Source: Firmicutes bacterium UBA4882 (GTDB lineage: Bacteria > Bacillota > UBA4882). From it: a stretch of 15,631 nt of DNA. The stretch is from NCBI GenBank assembly GCA_002399265.1, contig DHDG01000003.1:1193-16823 (forward strand). The letters run 5' to 3'. The position numbers were made by a program, and so were the translations under genes. This document shows, one piece after another, positions 1-6,020 of this stretch (position 1 is the stretch's first letter; every line of letters starts with the position of its first letter). The notes beneath the pieces were generated by a model. That model worked only from the letters and a program-made list of their open reading frames with translations, had not been told where the DNA came from and did not search any database.

Positions 1-53
1 TCTACCATTTCATCATATGATTCGAAGGCATCTCGCGGAATAGCTGAGCTCAC
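1..53 (-). CDS. Start of a gene, possibly RNA polymerase sigma-H factor (partial, runs off the left edge)
   Basis: Only the first 17 or so codons are inside the window. The reading frame begins with Val(Met)-Ser-Ser-Ala-Ile-Pro-Arg-Asp-Ala and continues Phe-Glu-Ser-Tyr-Asp-Glu-Met-Val. I chose the GTG at 51-53 because a GGAGG at 62-66 lies 8 bases upstream. In-frame ATGs at 57-59 and 66-68 are possible, but they have a 2-base spacing or no Shine-Dalgarno at all. A strong promoter at 103-132 precedes it. The assignment to sigH is an inference. In many Firmicutes sigH follows rlmB, and sigma-H proteins often begin with a short variable stretch followed by a Tyr-Glu-x-Met-x-Asp-Glu-like segment, which this sequence loosely resembles. 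The fragment contains no diagnostic sigma-factor region, so another gene is quite possible. Confidence 0.45.
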   Translation of the reverse strand, partial: MSSAIPRDAFESYDEMV

Positions 54-102
54 CGACATCGCCTCCATGTAATAAATAACTGCCCCGCTTGTCCATATGA
101 AC

Positions 103-132
103 ATTATACAATAGCGACAATTCAAGCGTCAA
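103..132 (-). promoter_or_regulatory. Sigma-A type promoter for the gene at the left edge
   Basis: On the minus strand TTGACG (127-132) and a perfect TATAAT (103-108) are separated by 18 bases. Transcription would start near position 96, leaving a leader of about 40 bases before the GTG at 53. It lies just downstream of the vanW stop codon, so the left-edge gene can be transcribed independently of vanW. Confidence 0.75.
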
Positions 133-187
133 GCAAACAGCGCTAACCAAAGGTTACATAATATGGCGGAAGTCGCAAGAAACTGCG

Positions 188-1447
188 CTATTCATTTGCT
201 ACAGTAGCGTTTTTCGATGGGTATTGATCCACCGAAATCCGTTCGTGTGTACCATCGGGGCCGTCACGCCAGACTTCAACATACTCTGTTTCAGGCTGTA
301 ACCGAGTGATAATGCGGTGACTCAGGCTATATGCTCCCGCGGGCTTCGCCCCGCCGATGATCGAGACCGTCAGTGAATTCTCGTGCACCCGGGCCGCGAT
401 CATGAGGTTAGCATTGGTTGTATTGCGGAATTTGAAGTCGATGGTGTTATAGTAGACTGTGGCATCCCGTCCGGGAGGAACATAACCGACCAGCAAAGAA
501 TGCGGCCGGCGCTCAGTAGGCTTAAGCCCAGCCAGTAATACGGCATTATAGAGCGTTGTAACGACCTGGCAAACGCCTCCGCCCACACCCGGAACGTACT
601 CCTGCCGGACAATTTCCAGTGCTGGTTTGAATCCGGCTGCTAACGTACAGGGACCGACAACCTGATTAAAAGAGAATTCCTGACCAGGCATCAGCAACGT
701 GCCGTTGATCATACGCGTCGCTAAAGTGATATTGTGAATCCTGTTGGCATTTGAGCCGCTGAATTCGGTAGTAAAAGAGGCTAACAGGAAACGCACCCGT
801 CCCTGGGCAATGTCGCGGGTCGTAATGCTTGGAGGCAGTTTTTTTACGGTAACTGCTACGCTGTCGCGCCCTTGCGCGATGGCGTCAATGACCTGTGTCA
901 AGGTCTGATCCATATCAGCAGTTCGGCCAGCCTTTTCGGGACAGATCTGACCGGTCCGGGGATCCAGAAAGGCATCTTCGGCAGCCGTGAAAATGACTTC
1001 CGCAATAGTATCAGCAATTGCGCGCCAGGCCGCGGTTTGATTGGCGTCCGCCTTCCACGGCAGCGGAATGCTCTGGGTCTTTCTGGCCAGCAGCTGTCTG
1101 ATCCATGCCGCTGTCTTTCTCGCCGCGCTGCCACTGTGCCCAACAGCATACGCCTGCTGCGCTGCCTGATCCCAGTCTGGAACTGCAGCTACATCAGTGA
1201 TCCGCACCTGCCAAATTCTGTTGTCGTAAGTCAGGGTAATCACATCTGGGTTACTGCAGTTGGCGCGGAAGTTTTGGCGCAGGTTTTCGGATGCCTGCTC
1301 CGGCAGCATGCCACCAACCGCAATGCCGCCAATGTCGACTCCAGGGAGAATACGCGGCTGCCAATAAAAGACAACCCTTGCTGCCGCCGAAGCCGCGACG
1401 ATGAGCACCCCCAACCCCAGAATCGCAAGCAATCGTTTCAGTTTCAT
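188..1447 (-). CDS. VanW family protein, membrane-anchored, with a YoaR-like N-terminal domain
   Basis: The product has 419 residues. Residues 5-27 form one hydrophobic segment after a Lys/Arg-rich start, so the protein is probably anchored in the membrane with the rest outside. Residues 33-60 contain the Gly-Val-Asp-Ile-Gly-Gly-Ile-Ala-Val-Gly-Gly pattern typical of the peptidoglycan-binding-like domain found ahead of VanW domains (YoaR type). The VanW domain covers about 236-366, with FSFNQVVGP at 258-266, GVGGGVCQV at 287-295 and the DFKFRN segment at 337-342. The tail of about 50 residues is not recognised. VanW proteins are named after a gene in vancomycin-resistance clusters, but their biochemical role is unknown and nothing here suggests a resistance locus. 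The ATG is preceded by GGGGGT at 7 bases. That site lies within a small hairpin (1454-1476). The gene follows pxpC after about 100 bases. Confidence 0.88.
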   Translation of the reverse strand: MKLKRLLAILGLGVLIVAASAAARVVFYWQPRILPGVDIGGIAVGGMLPEQASENLRQNFRANCSNPDVITLTYDNRIWQVRITDVAAVPDWDQAAQQAYAVGHSGSAARKTAAWIRQLLARKTQSIPLPWKADANQTAAWRAIADTIAEVIFTAAEDAFLDPRTGQICPEKAGRTADMDQTLTQVIDAIAQGRDSVAVTVKKLPPSITTRDIAQGRVRFLLASFTTEFSGSNANRIHNITLATRMINGTLLMPGQEFSFNQVVGPCTLAAGFKPALEIVRQEYVPGVGGGVCQVVTTLYNAVLLAGLKPTERRPHSLLVGYVPPGRDATVYYNTIDFKFRNTTNANLMIAARVHENSLTVSIIGGAKPAGAYSLSHRIITRLQPETEYVEVWRDGPDGTHERISVDQYPSKNATVANE

Positions 1448-1453
1448 CTAAAA

Positions 1454-1476
1454 TACCCCCGCTGTCTTCAGGGGTA
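1454..1476 (-). promoter_or_regulatory. Hairpin that overlaps the vanW ribosome binding site
   Basis: On the minus strand TACCCC (1471-1476) can pair with GGGGTA (1454-1459) across an 11-base loop. The 3' arm is the vanW Shine-Dalgarno sequence, and the hairpin is followed by TTTT. It could be a weak terminator after pxpC, a structure that limits vanW translation, or both. The stem is only six base pairs, so a chance occurrence is possible. Confidence 0.4.
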
Positions 1477-1545
1477 GTATGCCACAATCAGGCGGAGAAT
1501 CAATCATGCGCCAGATAGGCTTTGATGCGCATTCTGCAGTGCGTG

Positions 1546-2568
1546 TCAGACAGGAGCGACCAGCTGTTCCGCCGACGGCCAGAGGGCGTTGTCGAATCTC
1601 CTTTTGAGGGCCCTCAGTCGTTGCCGGGCTTCTGCTAATGTACATCGTACCGGTTGTACTCTGAGCCCCGGCCAAAGCTGTGCCACAACAGGGCGGTCGG
1701 CACTAATAAGTACGGCCAGACGGGGATAACCGCCGGTAGTCTGGGCGTCAGCCAATAACAGATATGGGTTTCCCGAGGCCGGCACCTGCACGGTTCCAAA
1801 AGTAACCGGTGCAGATGTAATATCATGCCGGGCGGCTCTGATAGCTGGGCCTTCCAAGACAAACCCCATCCGATCAAAACGCTGGGAGACTGTGAAGATC
1901 TTGCCGTAAAAAGTGTCCAGCGCCTCCTTATCAAAGAGCGCTTCTTCCGGCCCGGAAAGAAAATGTAGCCGCACAGGATCGCTGACCGGACCGCGCAGCG
2001 GATCCCGCACAGCACCACTGTCGCTGCAACTGCCGCTGCAGCTATTTATCGCAATCCGATCACCAGCCCGCAAAGTGCGCCCGAGCGAGTCGTGCCCACC
2101 CAGCCCTGAACGCCCATCGGAGGCAACGCTACCCAAAACCGGAGCCGCAGACAGGCCGCCAGCAATCGCTAAGTATGCCCGGCAGCCATTGCCCCTGTCG
2201 CAAAGCGCTCCCATAGAGAGTTCAGCCCCGTCAGGCCATGCAAAAGCACTACCGGAAAGCAGGGTTTGGCGATCGATCTCTGCCCCACCTTGTTCAGTAA
2301 GTACCAGTGTTCCGCTTGTACCATATATGGCCGCCATGAGAGGATCACGGCCATGATAACGCAAGACGGGGCCGCTGAATGTCATTTCCAAGACAGCGTT
2401 GCCTGAATCATTGCCTGCAATTTTGTTAGCGAGTGCTGCCGCCAGTGGATCCATGGCGCCACAGACTGGCACCCCCAGCGCCCGGTATCCATACCGGCCG
2501 CAATCCTGAAGCGTTGTCCACGCCCCGGGCGCAATCACTTCGAGAAAGGCTTTATTATCCGCAGTCAT
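1546..2568 (-). CDS. pxpC: 5-oxoprolinase subunit PxpC (biotin-dependent carboxyltransferase-like, KipA family)
   Basis: The product has 340 residues, the usual length for the family. Family landmarks are VIAPGAWTTLQDCGRYGYR near the N terminus, the GAMDP motif, RAYLAIAGG in the middle, and RMGFVLEGPA followed by LLADAQTTGGYPRLAVLISADRPVVAQL towards the C terminus. With PxpA and PxpB it forms the ATP-dependent enzyme that opens 5-oxoproline (pyroglutamate) to glutamate in the cytoplasm. Its Bacillus subtilis relative KipA was first described as binding the kinase inhibitor KipI, but here all three subunit genes are together, which supports the metabolic role. The ATG overlaps the pxpA stop codon as ATGA, so translation is probably coupled. 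Older databases call such proteins biotin-dependent carboxylases or allophanate hydrolase subunit 2. Confidence 0.93.
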   Translation of the reverse strand: MTADNKAFLEVIAPGAWTTLQDCGRYGYRALGVPVCGAMDPLAAALANKIAGNDSGNAVLEMTFSGPVLRYHGRDPLMAAIYGTSGTLVLTEQGGAEIDRQTLLSGSAFAWPDGAELSMGALCDRGNGCRAYLAIAGGLSAAPVLGSVASDGRSGLGGHDSLGRTLRAGDRIAINSCSGSCSDSGAVRDPLRGPVSDPVRLHFLSGPEEALFDKEALDTFYGKIFTVSQRFDRMGFVLEGPAIRAARHDITSAPVTFGTVQVPASGNPYLLLADAQTTGGYPRLAVLISADRPVVAQLWPGLRVQPVRCTLAEARQRLRALKRRFDNALWPSAEQLVAPV

Positions 2569-3392
2569 GATTTAGCAGCCGAGGCCTGTGTCGATGTCGA
2601 TTTCGATGTCGATGCAGATTTCGAAGCCAATGCCGGGGCCGGTGACTGGATCGTAATCCCGGCCGCATTCAACGCGCCTGCAACTGCTCTGGCAAAATCA
2701 GCAGCGTTGGCCTGATCGCCATGGATGCAAATTGTCCCAGGCCGTAGCGCTATTACAGCCCCGTCCGCGCACAGCGCTTTCCCCTCTATAGCCATCAGCA
2801 CCGCCCGGCGGCCCGCTTCCGCAGGATCACTCACCAAAGCGCCTTCCTTGCTGCGGGGCGTTAAGTTTCCATCCGGCAAATACGTCCGGTCGGCAAACCC
2901 CTCCTCAATAACCGTCAACCCAAGCTCCATGGCGACCTGCACTGCCGCGGAGCCAACCGGCAAGTATAAAAGCAGTCCCGGATCAACGGCTCGTACGGCG
3001 GCAGCCGCCGCCCTGGCCAGATTGACATCGCGGGCAATCATGTTATACAGCGCACCATGCGGCTTCACATGGGACAGTTTCGCACCGCTGGCCCGGGCAA
3101 AAGCATCCAGCGCGCCAATCTGATAAACAATCAAATCCTCCGCCTCTCGTGCGGTCACCCGCAACTCGCGACGTCCAAACCCTGGCAAATCGGGTAATCC
3201 CGGATGGGCACCGATGGCGGCGCCGCACTCAGCAGCCATTTCGACAGTACGGCGCATTACGGATGGGTCGCCGGCATGAAAACCGCAGGCAATATTGGCC
3301 GAAGTAACATAGGTCATAATCTCTCGATCCGCACCCAGGTGATAAACTCCGAAGCTTTCTCCCAGATCACAATTAAGGTCGATCCTTGGCAA
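2565..3392 (-). CDS. pxpA: 5-oxoprolinase subunit PxpA (LamB/YcsF family)
   Basis: The product has 275 residues. It shows the LamB/YcsF signature motifs in order: DLNCDLGESFG at the N terminus, CGFHAGDP, GAHPGLPD, KPHGALYN, ADRTYLPDG and ICIHGDQAN. In the PxpABC complex it takes part in ATP-dependent hydrolysis of 5-oxoproline to glutamate. The start is a TTG with an AGGGGGG site about 8 bases upstream, located over the end of pxpB; the intergenic gap is 17 bases. The last 25 or so residues are an unusual Ser/Thr/Ala/Lys-rich tail (repeating Ser-x dipeptides) that extends beyond the usual end of the family at about 250 residues. The tail is encoded by a hexanucleotide repeat at 2591-2626. The catalytic core appears complete, so the tail need not affect activity. 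Confidence 0.94.
   Translation of the reverse strand: MPRIDLNCDLGESFGVYHLGADREIMTYVTSANIACGFHAGDPSVMRRTVEMAAECGAAIGAHPGLPDLPGFGRRELRVTAREAEDLIVYQIGALDAFARASGAKLSHVKPHGALYNMIARDVNLARAAAAAVRAVDPGLLLYLPVGSAAVQVAMELGLTVIEEGFADRTYLPDGNLTPRSKEGALVSDPAEAGRRAVLMAIEGKALCADGAVIALRPGTICIHGDQANAADFARAVAGALNAAGITIQSPAPALASKSASTSKSTSTQASAAKS
2591..2626. repeat. Hexanucleotide tandem repeat inside the 3' end of pxpA
   Basis: Four consecutive copies of TCGATG/TCGATT run from 2591 to 2614, followed by the degenerate units CAGATT and TCGAAG to 2626. Read on the minus strand, each unit encodes a Ser-x dipeptide (Ser-Thr, Ser-Lys, Ser-Ala). Because the unit is six bases, gain or loss of copies would change the tail length without shifting the frame. 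Confidence 0.75.
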
Positions 3393-3409
3393 GTGTCTGT
3401 CCCCCCTTT

Positions 3410-4096
3410 TCAGATCGGTTCAAAGCGCACCCGATCACCGGGCTGTAAATAGCACGGCTGAGCGCGCTGCGGGTCAAACATTTGAACATTGGTGCGGCCA
3501 ATCAACCGCCACCCGCCAGGAGCTTCGCAGGGATAGATTCCAGTCTGACGGCCAGCCAGCCCTACTGACCCGCGCGGCACCTTTAGACGCGGCTGTGCCA
3601 GTCTTGGCACAGCAATGGCAGGTGGCACCAGCCCCAGATAAGGAAAGCCTGGCAAAAAACCGATCATATAGACTTCATAGATCTGTTGCGCATGAATGTC
3701 GACGACTTCTCGAGCAGTCAAACCCGTCATCCGAGCCACTTCTGCCAGATCCGGACCATCGGCCCCGCCATAACTGACTGGAATGGCAATGATGCGCCTC
3801 GATTGTTCCAGATCGCAGGTCTCCAAGCCCTCTAATCTGGTGATCAACTCGTCATAACAAATTGCCATGGGATCAAAATGGACGGCCAATTCCGTGTAAG
3901 CCGGGCAAACCTCGATGACGCCCGTGATCGCAGCTTGGCTAATGGCCTTTGCCATGGCGTGCACCCGGCGGTTAATTTCCGGAGCGATGCCATCCCCAAA
4001 TCTTATGAGAACAGCCGAATCTCCAAAAGGTATGGTGATCCGGCCATTATTGGCGTCAAACACGCTATTGCTTTGGTTTTGGCTACGATTGCTCAT
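3410..4096 (-). CDS. pxpB: 5-oxoprolinase subunit PxpB (KipI family)
   Basis: The product has 228 residues, as expected for the family. After a polar N-terminal stretch of about 18 residues it has PFGDSAVLIRFGD, then CPAYTELAVHFDP, VSYGGADGPDLAEVARMTGL, YMIGFLPGFPYLG and the C-terminal VPRGSVGLAGRQTGIYPCEAPGGW, all hallmarks of KipI/allophanate hydrolase subunit 1 proteins. It is the first of three consecutive 5-oxoprolinase genes in the order B-A-C. The ATG starts only 3 bases after the TAA of rlmB, and its ribosome binding site (AGGGA) lies inside the end of rlmB. The 5-oxoprolinase genes therefore appear to be transcribed with the housekeeping operon upstream. KipI in Bacillus subtilis also inhibits the sporulation kinase KinA; the sequence alone does not show whether this copy has such a role. 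Confidence 0.93.
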   Translation of the reverse strand: MSNRSQNQSNSVFDANNGRITIPFGDSAVLIRFGDGIAPEINRRVHAMAKAISQAAITGVIEVCPAYTELAVHFDPMAICYDELITRLEGLETCDLEQSRRIIAIPVSYGGADGPDLAEVARMTGLTAREVVDIHAQQIYEVYMIGFLPGFPYLGLVPPAIAVPRLAQPRLKVPRGSVGLAGRQTGIYPCEAPGGWRLIGRTNVQMFDPQRAQPCYLQPGDRVRFEPI

Positions 4097-4099
4097 CGT

Positions 4100-4852
4100 T
4101 TATCCCTGCCCAGCGCTTCTCCTGGCATCACGCTTACGCAGCACTTCATAAATCAACAGCCCGGCAGCTACCGAAGCATTTAGTGAACCCACCTGGCCGC
4201 GCATCGGTATGGCCGCCAGAAAATCGCAATGCTCACGAACCATCCGGCTGAGCCCTTTCCCTTCACTACCAATTACCAGACAGACTGCGCCCGCGAAATC
4301 AACCGTGCGGTAGTCTGGCCCATTCATATCTGCTCCAATAATCCACAATCCCTTTTCCTTCAATTCTTCAATCGTGCGGTTGAGATTCGTAACGCGCGCC
4401 ACCGGCAGATATTCGGAAGCACCGGCGGAAGTTTTGACTGCGGCCGGGGTCAGCCCGACCGAACGCCGCTCCGGAATTATGACGCCATGAGCCGCCGCTG
4501 CTTCAGCTGTACGGATAATGGCACCCAAATTGCGGGGATCCTCGAGACCGTCAAGTATCAGAATGAAAGGCGATTCCCCTTTTTCGGCAGCAACCGCCAA
4601 AATTTGATCAAGCGTGGCATATGCTCTGGCTGCCATTGCGGCAACAACGCCTTGATGCCCCGAATCCGGAGCCATTTTATCCAAAACGGCGGGTGTCACT
4701 TCGCTGACAGGAATCCGCCGCGCATGCGCCAATGACAATAAATCTTCCAGCCCGCGCCGATTACCGGCAGCAACATACAGTTTGTTCAGCGGACTTCCGG
4801 CTCGCAAAGCTTCCATAACAGGCTTGCGCCCGGCAATATATTCTTCGCTCAT
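4100..4852 (-). CDS. rlmB: 23S rRNA 2'-O-methyltransferase, RlmB/SpoU (TrmH) family
   Basis: The product has 250 residues. Residues 5-75 match the small L30e-like substrate-binding domain (YIAGRKPVMEAL). The rest is a SPOUT methyltransferase with the three SpoU motifs: N108-L-G-A-I-I-R114, LVIGSEGKGL at 192-201 and IPMRGQVGSLNASVAAG at 215-231. These motifs bind S-adenosylmethionine in the trefoil knot. The family methylates the 2'-OH of a ribose in 23S rRNA (Gm2251 in Escherichia coli). Its place after cysS, mrnC and thyX is the usual one in Firmicutes, where it is often named yacO. The start ATG has a GAGGTGG site about 5 bases upstream. Exact rRNA target specificity cannot be read from sequence, so a related SpoU enzyme remains possible. 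Confidence 0.92.
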   Translation of the reverse strand: MSEEYIAGRKPVMEALRAGSPLNKLYVAAGNRRGLEDLLSLAHARRIPVSEVTPAVLDKMAPDSGHQGVVAAMAARAYATLDQILAVAAEKGESPFILILDGLEDPRNLGAIIRTAEAAAAHGVIIPERRSVGLTPAAVKTSAGASEYLPVARVTNLNRTIEELKEKGLWIIGADMNGPDYRTVDFAGAVCLVIGSEGKGLSRMVREHCDFLAAIPMRGQVGSLNASVAAGLLIYEVLRKRDARRSAGQG

Positions 4853-4867
4853 GGATCCACCTCAATT

Positions 4868-4911
4868 TTCCCACTTAATCTACGAGTCTACACATTGCCC
4901 ACTCAATCTAC
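4868..4911. repeat. Imperfect direct repeat between thyX and rlmB
   Basis: Two 16-base units (4868-4883 and 4896-4911) are offset by 28 bases and agree at 14 of 16 positions. On the minus strand they read GTAGATTAAGTGGGAA and GTAGATTGAGTGGGCA. They fill most of the only sizeable gap (64 bases) between thyX and rlmB. No promoter or hairpin is evident in them. Confidence 0.6.
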
Positions 4912-4916
4912 CGTGT

Positions 4917-5579
4917 TTACACCAATCTGCCGCATCCATGGGATCCTTCCCGACAGACTCCTTCTGTCTCGCAAGACGGACCCGCCTTTTCAAATAGGAG
5001 CGGAGCCACTGTTTTAACCAAGGTGAGCATTTTCAAGGCCAAGTCACGGATTTCCCACTGCGCCCGCTGACAGGTACGGTGCGCAAAAAAGTTCAACAGG
5101 CCATGCGCATTCATAGTAATAACAATCTTTGTCTCGCAGGCATTCGGCAGGACATAACGGGCATCCTCACGCGGAATACCCATCGCTGACAAGCGCTCGT
5201 AAGCGGCAGTCGTTTCAGCCATGACCCGCTCAAATTCCGCCAGTGCCCCTGGTACTTCGGCAATGGTAGGCGGTATGATAAATGCAAAGTTCTTCTCACT
5301 GACATAGCGCTGGGATTGCTGCGAATAGGAAGCGATCCGGTGTCTGACCAGTTGGTGCGTTAGTGACCGGCTGACGCCTTCCACGGCAAATGTAAAGGAG
5401 GCGTGTTCAAACGGCGACCAGTGTCCGGAATCAGATAAACGCCGGATCAACCGTTCTACATCCGGGCGTTCCATGCGTTCCTGAAGCTGCTGAGCACCAA
5501 TAGCAGCATAGCATAACCGTGCAGCTGCAGCCACCGTCAGTTCCGGCTCAGGCGTATACGCGATTAGATCACATCTCAT
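4917..5579 (-). CDS. thyX: Flavin-dependent thymidylate synthase ThyX
   Basis: The product has 220 residues. It carries the ThyX signature RHRx7S at 79-89 (RHRIASYSQQS), the upstream FEHASFTFAVEGVSRS segment and the QWEIR helix at 174-178. It makes dTMP from dUMP using FAD, NADPH and methylenetetrahydrofolate in the cytoplasm. The start is ATG 5577-5579, which gives the family N terminus MRCDLIAYTPEPE. A strong AAGGAGG lies 12 bases upstream, and the gene overlaps mrnC by 11 bases. An in-frame extension to 5792 would only read through mrnC and is not protein-like. The family usually has Asn-Ala-Arg before the LLxFFxxR helix; here it is Asn157-Ala-His159. The C terminus is Cys-rich (C203, C209, C216), which is common in clostridial homologues. 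Confidence 0.94.
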   Translation of the reverse strand: MRCDLIAYTPEPELTVAAAARLCYAAIGAQQLQERMERPDVERLIRRLSDSGHWSPFEHASFTFAVEGVSRSLTHQLVRHRIASYSQQSQRYVSEKNFAFIIPPTIAEVPGALAEFERVMAETTAAYERLSAMGIPREDARYVLPNACETKIVITMNAHGLLNFFAHRTCQRAQWEIRDLALKMLTLVKTVAPLLFEKAGPSCETEGVCREGSHGCGRLV

Positions 5580-5988
5580 CTTGACCGTTAGCCTCCTTAA
5601 GAGCAGCGCACAGCAGAGTTTGCAGCCGCTCGGTACGACCGCACAAATGTAAATACCCCAGCACCGCTTCGAAAGCCGTACTATGCCTGTACTCCAAAAC
5701 ATCCGCACTGCGCGGATGCGTGGAGGACTTGGCATTACGGGCCCGGCGCCATACATCATGCTCATCCGGCTCCAAAATGGGCTCAATAGCATGAGCCATG
5801 CGTGCCTGGGAAGAGGCGCGCACTAGTTCAACTGTATGACGGTGCAATTCCTTGAGCGGGCCATTCATCTCTGTTGCTGTTAGTGTCCTGACATGCAATT
5901 CAAAAACCGCGTCCCCGACATACGCCAGTACCAATGGTGCCATTGCAGATGGATCGACGCCCCTGTTTTCATCATCTAGTAATCCCAT
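5569..5988 (-). CDS. mrnC: Mini-ribonuclease III (Mini-III)
   Basis: The product has 139 residues from the ATG at 5986-5988. It is an RNase III catalytic domain without a double-stranded RNA-binding domain, as expected for Mini-III. The signature LAYVGDAVFELHVR includes the metal-binding Asp26, and the second acidic site is Glu107 in HSTAFEAVLGYLHLCGR. The enzyme matures 23S rRNA ends in the cytoplasm. A TTG at 5994 is in frame and would add two residues, but the GAGG sequence directly abuts that TTG and sits 6 bases before the ATG, so ATG is favoured. The gene follows cysS by 32 bases and its end overlaps thyX, so the four genes cysS to rlmB are one transcription unit. Confidence 0.93.
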   Translation of the reverse strand: MGLLDDENRGVDPSAMAPLVLAYVGDAVFELHVRTLTATEMNGPLKELHRHTVELVRASSQARMAHAIEPILEPDEHDVWRRARNAKSSTHPRSADVLEYRHSTAFEAVLGYLHLCGRTERLQTLLCAALKEANGQDEM

Positions 5989-6020
5989 TGCCAACCTCGT
6001 TTCTCAAACCGACTTCCTTC

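Noticed and set aside
133..187. Possible terminator between vanW and the left-edge promoter
   Set aside because: Only a 4-base-pair CGCA/TGCG stem without a T-tract could be found; too weak to call.
872..1477. Open frame of 201 codons on the plus strand
   Set aside because: It lies wholly antisense to vanW and the start of its leader, has no ribosome binding site and its translation resembles no protein; vanW has clear domain motifs.
4229..4735. Open frame of 168 codons on the plus strand
   Set aside because: It is antisense to rlmB, whose SpoU motifs are intact, and has no ribosome binding site or recognisable motif.
5580..5792. N-terminal extension of ThyX by 71 residues
   Set aside because: The extension reads through mrnC in another frame; the ATG at 5579 gives the typical ThyX start and follows AAGGAGG.
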